Shown one piece after another: positions 25,177 to 33,652 of a stretch of 64,000 bases of DNA. A model generated the notes under the pieces. It ran no database searches, had not been told where the DNA came from, and saw nothing but the letters and a program-made list of their open reading frames with translations. Position 1 is the stretch's first letter. Each line of letters starts with the position of its first letter. The translations under genes and the position numbers were made by a program. This DNA is from Geoanaerobacter pelophilus (GTDB taxonomy: Bacteria; Desulfobacterota; Desulfuromonadia; Geobacterales; DSM-12255), in NCBI RefSeq assembly GCF_018476885.1, contig NZ_JAHCVJ010000001.1, positions 434,001 to 498,000 on the forward strand. Reading direction: 5' to 3'.

Positions 25177-26552
25177 TGGTTATCCTCCAAGGGGAGCTGT
25201 TTTTTGAGCTTTGTCACCAGTTGCTCCATGAAAAGGTGAAACCCTCCCTGGTTCTTGCTGCTATTACCCCCGACAGTCACAGTTCCATTCTGGACGCGCA
25301 CCCAGACACGGCGATGCGACATGAAGAAAGCGATGTAGATTCCCACCATCATCAGGGTACAGCCGAGCCAGACGGTCCAAACGCCAGGGTCCTTTGCCAC
25401 CTGCAGCCCGGTGTACATGAACTCTTCTCCCCCGCTGTACTGCACAAGCTTGCCGCCGGTATACGAGAGGTTCATCCGGTTCATGGCGGCATTGTTCCCA
25501 TAAATGACGAACGTCTTATTACCGCCGTTTGCCATATGCACTTCAACCTGTGCCGCAGGGCCGGTTACTCCGGGCTGAAAGGGGGAGACATCCTGAGTTG
25601 TTTCCTGGAGGCAGATGCCGCTGCCGTCGGGGAGTTTTGCAGAACCGCCGCTTTGAATGCGGAGGGGCTGCGGGTTTTTTCCATCAGGATCGCTGATGAT
25701 AAACTCGTGCTCTCCAAGTTTTCCATAGCTGGATTGGTAGAAGGTGATTCCTTTGTAGGACAGAGGGTCATTGACGATGACCGGCACCCGGTCGAACCCC
25801 GCTACCGGCTTGCCGTTTTCCAGCACAGTCAGAATACTCTTGAACTCTTTGGGCGCGCCGTTAGGATAATGGGCAACACTGAACTTTTCACAGCGCACCG
25901 CAAAACCGAGATCAATTTCTTTGTTTGAACGGGACATAACCTTGCCGACACTCTCCCCTTCAACAATGTTGACAAACCCCTTATAGCCGAAAAGAGATCC
26001 GATGATTGCTCCGATAAATATGACGAGCACGCTCAAGTGAACTGCATACACGGCAAGTCGTGACCAAGGCGCCTTCTGAGCGAACAGATGAAAAGCTCCG
26101 CCCTCTTCGGTGATCACCGGATCGGCAAATTCCGTCTTCATAACAGCGGCGACCCGATCTCTAATTGTTGAAGAATCCCCCCTTGTCTCGATGATCGTGA
26201 GGTTTGACAAGGTTTTTTCAAGGCTGTCGCCCATGACCATTACCGGCTGAGTGATCGTTTTCCAGATACCGGGGAGCCGCTTGATTGAGCAGGCAATCAG
26301 GTTTATTGACAGCAGGGAAAGCAGCAGAATAAACCACCATGAGTGGTACATATCGAAAAAACCGAGAACATTGTAGAGCTTCAGTTTGGTCTGACTGATG
26401 GACTGAAGATATTCCGGAGGTGGCGATCCTTGTGGGATGATCGTCCCGATGATTGAGATGATTGCCAGGGTGATGAGAGTAAACATGGTAAGTTTAAGTG
26501 AGCAGAAGAAATCCCAGATGGGTCGGATTCCTGATTGTTCATTAGTTGTCAC
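25173..26552 (-). CDS. resB: System II cytochrome c assembly protein ResB
   Basis: 459 residues from a GTG that has CCAAGGAGCATAATC in front; the open frame further upstream has no ribosome site. Three N-terminal membrane helices (LKLTMFTLITLAIISIIG, WFILLLSLLSINLIAC, LAVYAVHLSVLVIFIGAIIG), a large periplasmic beta domain with PVIVNDPLSYKGITFYQSSYG, and a last helix (VWLGCTLMMVGIYIAFF). This is the ResB/Ccs1 layout. It precedes and overlaps ccsA. Confidence 0.93.
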   Translation of the reverse strand: MTTNEQSGIRPIWDFFCSLKLTMFTLITLAIISIIGTIIPQGSPPPEYLQSISQTKLKLYNVLGFFDMYHSWWFILLLSLLSINLIACSIKRLPGIWKTITQPVMVMGDSLEKTLSNLTIIETRGDSSTIRDRVAAVMKTEFADPVITEEGGAFHLFAQKAPWSRLAVYAVHLSVLVIFIGAIIGSLFGYKGFVNIVEGESVGKVMSRSNKEIDLGFAVRCEKFSVAHYPNGAPKEFKSILTVLENGKPVAGFDRVPVIVNDPLSYKGITFYQSSYGKLGEHEFIISDPDGKNPQPLRIQSGGSAKLPDGSGICLQETTQDVSPFQPGVTGPAAQVEVHMANGGNKTFVIYGNNAAMNRMNLSYTGGKLVQYSGGEEFMYTGLQVAKDPGVWTVWLGCTLMMVGIYIAFFMSHRRVWVRVQNGTVTVGGNSSKNQGGFHLFMEQLVTKLKKQLPLEDNQ

Positions 26553-26698
26553 GATTATGCTCCTTGGCTGGAAATTCTTGTCAGAGTGGTGCAAACAGGT
26601 TGCACACATAACGCGTCGAGATACCCGCACTATCCTGATAGATTCGGGTAATAATCAACCATGCTGTGCTGTTTCAGTATGGGGTCAGAAGTTTACGT

Positions 26699-27052
26699 TC
26701 AGGAGCAATTCTGGGGAGGGACAAAAATGGGGAAATAAACTTGGGGCACCACAAATAAAGGCTCTGTCGGCGAAATAATGGCCGCAAGCGGTGAAGAATG
26801 AAAATTCACCCTTTCCGGCAGCGAGGCAACGATTGAACAACAAGAACAGACCGAATCACACATTCTGTTTTCATGGTTATCACTGCAGGGGCAATGATCA
26901 TCCGAACTCTGCACAGTTTCGCATGTAGTTTGCCGATTGTCAGATAGAGTGCCATGAGGGAATGCTTGCGCAAAGGACTGCATGGCGATCAAAATGCAAA
27001 AGCAGAGCATGGATAAGCATCTCAGATATTTCGGAATGTTTGGTGATTTCAT
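26699..27052 (-). CDS. Small Cys-rich exported protein, FxPP family, copy B
   Basis: 117 residues from the ATG with AAAGGTATTGTCGTA before it. A signal peptide (LRCLSMLCFCILIAMQSFAQA) is followed by a dense Cys cluster (CETVQSSDDHCPCSD, MCDSVCSCCS) and the C-terminal VPQVYFPIFVPPQNCS. It belongs to the same four-member set as the genes at 18914, 35068 and 40416. Metal sensing or buffering in the periplasm is a guess based on cysteines and position. Confidence 0.6.
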   Translation of the reverse strand: MKSPNIPKYLRCLSMLCFCILIAMQSFAQAFPHGTLSDNRQTTCETVQSSDDHCPCSDNHENRMCDSVCSCCSIVASLPERVNFHSSPLAAIISPTEPLFVVPQVYFPIFVPPQNCS

Positions 27053-27065
27053 TACGACAATACCT

Positions 27066-27764
27066 TTATTTTCTGAAACTCGGCGCGGGGCTACTTTTCC
27101 TGAAATTGAGCTCAGCCGGAATTCTAACAAATGATTTGGTTACCACTTCTGTTTTACCGCCGCCTCTTTGCCAGATGGCGCTCCACAAATCAGCGGTAGT
27201 TTTGACCAGTTCCGGATACAATGTTTTTTTGCTGGATTTTTTCAGGTCATATAGATTGTCAAGTAGTGCGTCCAGGGATTGCCCTTTATAGCCGTTGTAG
27301 CTCACCACATGATTTCCGTTTTTCCAACTGGTAAGCGCTTCTTTTAAATTCTTTTTCAGCCCATCACCCGTCACATCACTGTTATTGGGGCGCAGGGCAA
27401 TTTCAAAGATATTATTTACACTTCCACCAAGTTGACTGGCGAGTTCAGGACCATCCTTGATTGAGATCGCTTCAAGGCGGCCCTTGAAGTCTTTAAGGCC
27501 AATTACCTTCCTACGCCAATAATCATCTCTAACATTGACGTCGGCCGCCTTGTTCAACGTTTCAAGGTGAGGCTCCAGAGCCTGAACCATTTCCGGCGGC
27601 AGTAGAGAAACGACGTCTTCAATGAAATTGGTAATTAATTTAGGATTCGAGTTTTCGTGAACAATCACCCCATTTACCATTTTCTCTTCAAGGGCTAATG
27701 CACTGCTATTTGCAGCCACTATAAACAGCATGATCAGCACAGCATACAGGTTACATCGCCTCAT
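27066..27764 (-). CDS. Exported protein of unknown function
   Basis: 232 residues with a signal peptide (CNLYAVLIMLFIVAANSSALA). The mature part is mostly helical, with NPKLITNFIEDVVSLLPPEM, DYWRRKVIGLKDFKGRLEAI and a C-terminal basic region. I do not recognise a family. It lies 13 bases upstream of the Cys-rich gene at 26699 and 29 bases after the gene at 27794, so it belongs to the same transcription unit behind the CzcA/P-II block. Confidence 0.6.
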   Translation of the reverse strand: MRRCNLYAVLIMLFIVAANSSALALEEKMVNGVIVHENSNPKLITNFIEDVVSLLPPEMVQALEPHLETLNKAADVNVRDDYWRRKVIGLKDFKGRLEAISIKDGPELASQLGGSVNNIFEIALRPNNSDVTGDGLKKNLKEALTSWKNGNHVVSYNGYKGQSLDALLDNLYDLKKSSKKTLYPELVKTTADLWSAIWQRGGGKTEVVTKSFVRIPAELNFRKSSPAPSFRK

Positions 27765-27793
27765 TTGGCACCTCTTCAGGGTAAAATGTCGAA

Positions 27794-28198
27794 TTATTTT
27801 CCGAGTTCATTTATTTCACCATTGACTTCAAGAGTAATGATACGACCGGCGGGTGTCACGACATTACCATCAATGACTTTGCCGGAGACCACTCTGATGT
27901 TGAGCTTGGTATTTTCACTGCCATTCCAGTGATATTTGTCACCAGGTATTTTGAGATTGCTATTCCCAACCTTCACTCCTTGGACTCCTACTATTTTGAC
28001 AATCTGTTCGTAGAACAACACGTTCTTTATCGACTGCAAGAACTCCTTGTCGAAGACCCTGTCTGCCTGTCCTGTTTTGGCTTTATCCACCTCTGCATAC
28101 AAATTGGCAACAATGACAAATAAAAATGAGATGACTGCCATAAGCGGTACAAAGTATTTTACTGTGGCCAGCGTAATATTGGTTTTAGGTGCTATCAT
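27794..28198 (-). CDS. Membrane-anchored small protein of unknown function
   Basis: 134 residues. One N-terminal membrane segment (FVPLMAVISFLFVIVANLYA) is followed by a mixed alpha/beta domain containing YEQIVKIVGVQGVKVG and a C-terminal strand-rich part (NIRVVSGKVIDGNVVTPAGR). The start has AGGACAATATA before it. The family is not recognised. It sits between two other exported proteins in the metal island. Confidence 0.55.
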   Translation of the reverse strand: MIAPKTNITLATVKYFVPLMAVISFLFVIVANLYAEVDKAKTGQADRVFDKEFLQSIKNVLFYEQIVKIVGVQGVKVGNSNLKIPGDKYHWNGSENTKLNIRVVSGKVIDGNVVTPAGRIITLEVNGEINELGK

Positions 28199-28269
28199 TA
28201 TATTGTCCTATGGCTGGTGAGCCTTTTTAGGTCATGCTCAGGACCGATAACCTAGGAATTCATGATCTC

Positions 28270-28854
28270 TTAAAGTTCCTTGCCATTCAGGGTCAGTCTG
28301 AAGGATCTGATTCCCTCTTTGAAGTTTGTCAAGCTGTAACTACCGGGCTGTCTCTTCCCCGGTTTTGTGCTGTATACCGGCTCTACAACCAGATGGTTTA
28401 CATTCCCTTCGGCCAGAGTTATTTCCCTTGCAACAGCGATATCGTCATCGGGAAGGGCAATAACAATTTTGTGAGTGCCTGACTTCATGCGAAAAATATT
28501 ACTGAATCGATATCTGATCCCATCGCCAGCCTCCGGGTCCGTCAGTTTCAATGTATCGATGTTTTCATTTTGCAGGTTACCGCGCAACAGCAACGCTTGA
28601 CCGTCGATATTTAACAGCAACTTGTAATCCGGCGTTCCATGAATGTCCTTCGCGGAAAAGATGCCCGGTTTGTGGGTCTTTAGCGTGGCAGTGATGCGCA
28701 AATCTGCAAATCCTTGGGGCGCAGTCACACCGTTCGTCAGTTCCTCAAAGATATCGGTACGTAAACTGGTACTGTTCGCCTTGATCAAGGCGGAACTTTC
28801 GGCGCAACCGCTTAATAGCGAAATCGCTAAAACTAAGAGGCATAACTTCTTCAT
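28270..28854 (-). CDS. Lipoprotein, paralogue of the one at 17905
   Basis: 194 residues with a clear lipobox (LLSGCAES). The mature part is beta-rich and has LLLNIDGQALLLRGN, RMKSGTHKIVIALPDDDIA and HLVVEPVYSTKPG. The blocks LNIDGQ, H-x-I/L-x-IALPxDD and V-x-PVYS are shared with the lipoprotein at 17905-18477. It lies directly behind the P-II gene of the Czc operon. The function is unknown; an outer-membrane or periplasmic accessory role in metal efflux is inferred from context. Confidence 0.65.
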   Translation of the reverse strand: MKKLCLLVLAISLLSGCAESSALIKANSTSLRTDIFEELTNGVTAPQGFADLRITATLKTHKPGIFSAKDIHGTPDYKLLLNIDGQALLLRGNLQNENIDTLKLTDPEAGDGIRYRFSNIFRMKSGTHKIVIALPDDDIAVAREITLAEGNVNHLVVEPVYSTKPGKRQPGSYSLTNFKEGIRSFRLTLNGKEL

Positions 28855-28905
28855 AACGCAGATCCTTTCATCATAAAGTTGTCATTCGCTTCAGGAATGT
28901 CCATG

Positions 28906-29247
28906 TTATATGGCATCTTTACCCCGTTCATTCGTCCTGATCTTCACTACGTCATCAATTGTTGATATGAATATCTTCCCATCACCCGTATTGCCGGTGT
29001 GGGCATATTTCTGGATCACATTAACAACTTCATCGACCATTTCGTCATCCACGACGACCTCCAGTTTGACACGAGGGATGAAGTCCACCATTTCGTAGAG
29101 AATTTTGTCTTTCGCGTTTTTTGCTTTACCCTTGCCGAATCCCTTGATTTCCGAAACCGTCACACCGGGCATCCCATCAATGGCGTGAAGTTCCTCGGCA
29201 ATATCCCGTAATTTTGCTGGCCGAATGATTGCTTTTATCTCTTTCAT
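28906..29247 (-). CDS. P-II family protein linked to RND metal efflux
   Basis: 113 residues. The P-II fold is visible: MKEIKAIIRPAKLRDIAEEL, the short T-loop region GFGKGKAKNAKDKILYEMVD and the end GKIFISTIDDVVKIRTNE-like block. The uridylylated Tyr context of GlnB (the RGAEY region) is not present, so it is not a classical nitrogen sensor. P-II variants next to CzcA/CusA genes are a known arrangement and probably respond to metal or nucleotide state. It follows czcA by 29 bases. Confidence 0.85.
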   Translation of the reverse strand: MKEIKAIIRPAKLRDIAEELHAIDGMPGVTVSEIKGFGKGKAKNAKDKILYEMVDFIPRVKLEVVVDDEMVDEVVNVIQKYAHTGNTGDGKIFISTIDDVVKIRTNERGKDAI

Positions 29248-29276
29248 CGCATTCTCCTTTCGAAGTTATTTAAACC

Positions 29277-32200
29277 CTACATTTCCTCTTCGGTTTTACG
29301 CTTTTCAAACCATCCATACACCGCCGGGATGATCAGCAGGGTCAGCAAGGTCGAGGTGATCAGGCCACCTACTACAACCGTTGCCAGCGGCTTCTGGATC
29401 TCCGAACCGGTACCAGTGGCCAGAAGCATAGGCATAAGGCTGAAGATGGCGATGGATGCGGTCATCAGCACCGGTCGCAGACGATCAATGGCCCCTTTTC
29501 TGATGGCCTCACCCAGTTCCAGCCCCTCATCCCTGAGCTGCGATATGCGCGATACCATTACCAGTCCATTCAGCACTGCCACCCCGAAGAGGACGATAAA
29601 GCCGACCGACGCCGGGACCGAGAGATACTGGCCGGAGAGGAACAGGGAGAAAATCCCGCCGATCAGGGCGAACGGCAGGTTGGAAATAACCAGCAGCGCC
29701 AGGCGCATGGAGCGGAAGGTGACGTAGAGCAGCAGCAGGATCAGGCCGATGGCCACCGGGCCGATGATCATCAGTTTCTTCATGGCCCGCTGCTGGTTCT
29801 CGAACTGACCGCCCCAGGTCAGGTAGTAGCCGGCCGGCAGTTTGACCTGCTCCTTGATCTTTGCTTTCGCCTCGGCCACAAAGCTGCCCATGTCCCGGCC
29901 GGTGACGTTCATCTCGATGCCGATCCTGCGAACGCCGTCCTGACGGCTGATCTGTACCGGGCCTTGCACCATCTTCACCTCCGCCAATTGTTCCAACGGA
30001 ATGTTCATCCCGGCTTTGGTGGTGATCAGCAGATTCTTGATGGTCTCCAGCGAGTTCCGTTTTTCCTCCGGCAGCCGGACGGTTATGTCAAAGCCCCGGT
30101 TTACCTCATAGAAGGTGGAAGCAGCCTTGCCGGCCACCGCTATTTCGATCACATTCTGCACGTCGCTGATGTTAAGGCCATAGCGGGCGATTTTTGCCCG
30201 GTCGATGGTGACGGTCAGGTACGGCTGGCCCGAGACTTTTTCCGTGTTCAGGTCCGTCCCTCCCCGGACGGTGGAGAGAACCTTGGCGATTTCGGCCGAT
30301 TTATCATTCAAGACACCGAGATCTTCGCCAAACAGCTTGAGAATCAACTGGGCACGAGTGCCGGCCACCAGTTCGTCGATGCGGCACTGGATCGGCTGGC
30401 TGAAGCCGAAGCTGATTCCCGGGATGGTTTCCAGCGCCTCGCGCATCTCGTTGGTCAGTGTTTCCTTGGAAATATCCCGTTTCCATTCACTCTTCGGCTT
30501 GAACACCCCCACATAGCCGGTCTTGTCCACGCCACGGGTATCCAGGGCGACGCCGGTCTGGCCGATGCGGCCGACGACCACATCCAGCTCGTCAAACTTC
30601 TTCAGCTTGGCGGCAGCCTGCTGATTGACCTCCAGTGACTTGGCCAGGGAGACACCGGGCAGCATGATAATATCCATGTCAAAGGAGCCTTCGTCCATGA
30701 TCGGGATAAACTCCGAACCCAGCCTGGTCACCAGGAACAGCGAGACCACCAGCAATCCGCCGGCAATGCCGATGACGACTTTTTTCTTGTCCAGTGCATA
30801 CTCCAGCATCGGCAGATACTGGCTCTTGGCATAGGCCATGATCCTGCTGTCTTTTTCCTCCTCCGGCTTGAGAAACAGGCTGCAGAGCACCGGGATGATA
30901 AAGATCGAGAGCAGCAGGGAGGAAAGCAGGGCAATGGCCACGGTAATGGCCAGCGGGCCGAACATCTTCCCTTCGATCCCCTCCAGGGTCAGGATCGGGA
31001 TGAAGGTCAGGGCGATGATCAGTTCGCCGAAGATGCTCGGCTTTCTGACCTCCATGACCGCCTTGAGCACCGTGGTGAGCTTGGGGTGAAGGTGCCCTTC
31101 TTCGCTCAGATGGCGCTGCACGTTCTCCACCTGGATGATGGTAGTGTCGATGATCATGCCGATGGAGATGGCCAGACCGCCAAGGGACATCAGGTTGGCG
31201 GTGATGCCGGCCAGTTTCATGACGATGAATGTTGCCAGCAGCGACAGCGGCAGCGCCAGCAGCACGACGATGCTTCCCCGGATGCTGTTCAGCAGCAGGT
31301 AGAGGACGATCAACACGAGGATGGAACCCTCGATGAGCGCCTTGTTAACCGTGCCGACACTGGCCTTGACGATGTCGCTGCGGTCGTAATAGGGGACCAT
31401 CTTGACCCCGTCCGGCAGCATGTTGCTCTCGTTGATCTCCTTGACCTTGGCCGCCACCCGGGCAACCACGTCGCGGCTGTTTTCGCCCCGCAGCATCATG
31501 ACGATGCCGCCGACTGTCTCGTCGGCGCCGTTCTTGATGGCAGCACCCATGCGGACCGCTTCTCCGACCTTGACCTGCGCCACATCCCGCAGGTAAGTAG
31601 GAGTTCCCCCCTGCGATTTGAGGACGATGTTTTCGATGTCGCTAATGCTCTGGATCAGGCCGACTCCACGCACGATGTACTGGTCCGTGCCCCGTTCCAG
31701 GACATTGCCTCCGACGTTGCTGTTGTTGCTGCCGATGGCGGTATAAACGTCATCAACTGTGACGCCGTATTTCACCAGTTTCTCCGGTGATACCAACACC
31801 TGATACTGCTTGAAGTAGCCACCGAAGGAGTTGATTTCATTAACCCCGGCGACGCTCTTCAACTGGGGGGTAATGACCCATTCCTGCATGGTGCGCAGGT
31901 TGGTCAGGTACGCCCGTTTCTGTTCCGGGTCCTGGGGCGCTTTCCCTTCAAGGGTGTACTGGTAGATCTCCCCCATGGCGGTGCCGATGGGCCCCATGGC
32001 GACCTGAACACCTTTCGGCACCTTTTCCCGCGCCTCGGCCAGCCGCTCGAACACCAGTTGGCGGGCAAAGTAGATATCCACATTGTCCTTGAAGACAATC
32101 GTGACAATGGAGAGGCCGAACTTGGTCACCGAGCGCATCTGCTCGATGTTCGGCAGGCCGCGCATGGCCATTTCTATCGGATAAGTGACATTCCGTTCGA

Positions 32201-32381
32201 TTTCGACCGCCGACAGGCCGTCGGCATGGCTGACCACTTCCACCTGGATGTTGGTTACATCCGGGAAGGCGTCAATGGGCAATTTGATGTACGAGTAGAA
32301 GCCGAAAGCAACGATCATCAGCGCGAAGAAGATGACCATTCCTCTCTGCTTCAAGGTATAGGCAATGAGTTTTTCCAGCAT
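29277..32381 (-). CDS. czcA: Heavy-metal RND efflux pump, CzcA/CusA family
   Basis: 1034 residues, start behind GAGGAGATAACCAATC. It shows the RND plan with 12 membrane helices in two halves, the HME-RND N-terminus (PIDAFPDVTNIQVEVVS), and helix 4 with LSLGGLAISIGMIIDTTIIQ. The HME-RND position usually holding the DFG/DE acidic pair reads IGMIIDTT here, a CzcA-like form. The periplasmic domain has a GIEMNVTGRDMGSFV block. It drives cation export by proton influx, with CzcB and CzcC encoded just upstream. Confidence 0.93.
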   Translation of the reverse strand: MLEKLIAYTLKQRGMVIFFALMIVAFGFYSYIKLPIDAFPDVTNIQVEVVSHADGLSAVEIERNVTYPIEMAMRGLPNIEQMRSVTKFGLSIVTIVFKDNVDIYFARQLVFERLAEAREKVPKGVQVAMGPIGTAMGEIYQYTLEGKAPQDPEQKRAYLTNLRTMQEWVITPQLKSVAGVNEINSFGGYFKQYQVLVSPEKLVKYGVTVDDVYTAIGSNNSNVGGNVLERGTDQYIVRGVGLIQSISDIENIVLKSQGGTPTYLRDVAQVKVGEAVRMGAAIKNGADETVGGIVMMLRGENSRDVVARVAAKVKEINESNMLPDGVKMVPYYDRSDIVKASVGTVNKALIEGSILVLIVLYLLLNSIRGSIVVLLALPLSLLATFIVMKLAGITANLMSLGGLAISIGMIIDTTIIQVENVQRHLSEEGHLHPKLTTVLKAVMEVRKPSIFGELIIALTFIPILTLEGIEGKMFGPLAITVAIALLSSLLLSIFIIPVLCSLFLKPEEEKDSRIMAYAKSQYLPMLEYALDKKKVVIGIAGGLLVVSLFLVTRLGSEFIPIMDEGSFDMDIIMLPGVSLAKSLEVNQQAAAKLKKFDELDVVVGRIGQTGVALDTRGVDKTGYVGVFKPKSEWKRDISKETLTNEMREALETIPGISFGFSQPIQCRIDELVAGTRAQLILKLFGEDLGVLNDKSAEIAKVLSTVRGGTDLNTEKVSGQPYLTVTIDRAKIARYGLNISDVQNVIEIAVAGKAASTFYEVNRGFDITVRLPEEKRNSLETIKNLLITTKAGMNIPLEQLAEVKMVQGPVQISRQDGVRRIGIEMNVTGRDMGSFVAEAKAKIKEQVKLPAGYYLTWGGQFENQQRAMKKLMIIGPVAIGLILLLLYVTFRSMRLALLVISNLPFALIGGIFSLFLSGQYLSVPASVGFIVLFGVAVLNGLVMVSRISQLRDEGLELGEAIRKGAIDRLRPVLMTASIAIFSLMPMLLATGTGSEIQKPLATVVVGGLITSTLLTLLIIPAVYGWFEKRKTEEEM

Positions 32382-32395
32382 GATTGGTTATCTCC

Positions 32396-33652
32396 TCAGT
32401 GTTCGTCGCCCTCTAGTTCTTCCTTCTTCAGTTCCGACTTCAGAGTGAACGCCCCCTTGACGGCATAGCGTTCCCCTTCCTTGAGGCCGGAAACCACCTC
32501 CACCATGCCGCCCACAGTCCGTCCCAAACCCACGGCCCTCGGTTCGAACTCGGTCTCCTTCTCGGCGACAAAGATCAGCTTCTTGCCGTCCAGCTCCTGT
32601 ACGGCTTCTTCCGGCACCGACAGCACCGGCGGCGTGTCGGCGGCAATCGCCAGTTCGACGGTAGCGAACATCTCCGGTTTCAGCTTGCGGCCCGGATTGG
32701 GCACTTCGACCCGTGCCTTGACCGTGCGGGTAGCCTCGTCAACCAGGTCGGCAAGATAGGTTATCCGACCGCGAAACTTCTGATCGGGAAAGGCGCCGAC
32801 GATGACGGTTGTCGTCTGTCCCCGGCGGACCTTGGCCAGGTCCTTTTCGTGGATATCCACCAGCACCCAGACCGATGACAGGTCCGCCACGGTATAGAGG
32901 CTCTTGGACGGGTCGGCAAGCTCGCCGACGATGGCATGTTTCTCCGTGATGATGCCACTAATGGGAGAGCGGACCGGCAGGAGCGGTTTCTTGTGATGAT
33001 CGTCTTTCAGGTCTGCCACAGAGACGCCAAACAATGAGAGCCGCTCCTCGTCGGTATGCAGTTCGGTCTGGGTGGTCTTGTAGTCGGTTTCGGCCTGGAG
33101 GATCTCCTTGCGGGCCGCAATTTTCTTCTCCACCAGGGCCTTGATCCGATCCATGTTGGACTGGGCCAGGGTGAACTTCGTCTTTGATTGATGGTAGCGG
33201 TTGAGCGCTTCACCCAGCTCGACACTGTCAATGGTCACCAGCACCTGGCCGGCAGCCACGCTGTCCCCCAGGGAGGACTTGACGCTGACAATCTTGCCGG
33301 AAATGCGCGGCGAGACATGGGCAATTTTGTCGGCATTGGCCTCCACCTTGCCGGTGGCGCTGATGACGCCGGCCAGGCGCTGTTTCTTGGCCGGAGCAAC
33401 GACCACACCGCTCTGCTTCTGCACCTCGGCGGACATCTTGACGACTTTCTCCTCGCCGTGTTCGTCGTGTCCTTCATGCCCTTCCTTCTTTTCCTTCCCT
33501 TCGTCGTGACCACCTTTTTCGTCCTTATGGCCGGCTTCATTATGTTCGGCTTTTTCTCCGCCCCCGGTTGTGGAATGGGTCAGCCGGTAGGCAACGCCGC
33601 CCCCCAGGGCCAAGGCCAGGATGAGTCCGATGATGATAGCTTTCTTGTTCAC
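32396..33652 (-). CDS. czcB: Membrane fusion protein of metal efflux, CzcB family, with His-rich N-terminus
   Basis: 418 residues. After an N-terminal anchor (AIIIGLILALALGGGVAYRL) comes a stretch very rich in His, Glu, Asp and Lys (about residues 30-75, for example GHDEGKEKKEGHEGHDEHGE). This could bind zinc, cobalt or nickel ions in the periplasm. The hairpin and lipoyl domains follow, with GKIVSVKSSLGDSVAAGQVL and RSPISGIITEKHAIVGE. The start overlaps the stop of czcC by four bases. Confidence 0.92.
   Translation of the reverse strand: MNKKAIIIGLILALALGGGVAYRLTHSTTGGGEKAEHNEAGHKDEKGGHDEGKEKKEGHEGHDEHGEEKVVKMSAEVQKQSGVVVAPAKKQRLAGVISATGKVEANADKIAHVSPRISGKIVSVKSSLGDSVAAGQVLVTIDSVELGEALNRYHQSKTKFTLAQSNMDRIKALVEKKIAARKEILQAETDYKTTQTELHTDEERLSLFGVSVADLKDDHHKKPLLPVRSPISGIITEKHAIVGELADPSKSLYTVADLSSVWVLVDIHEKDLAKVRRGQTTTVIVGAFPDQKFRGRITYLADLVDEATRTVKARVEVPNPGRKLKPEMFATVELAIAADTPPVLSVPEEAVQELDGKKLIFVAEKETEFEPRAVGLGRTVGGMVEVVSGLKEGERYAVKGAFTLKSELKKEELEGDEH

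Noticed and set aside
25164-25928. Open frame of 254 codons on the plus strand
   Set aside because: It is antisense to resB, without ribosome site or recognisable motif.
31086-31790. Open frame of 234 codons on the plus strand
   Set aside because: It is antisense to czcA, very rich in Asp, Gln and His as expected from a shadow, and has no domain.
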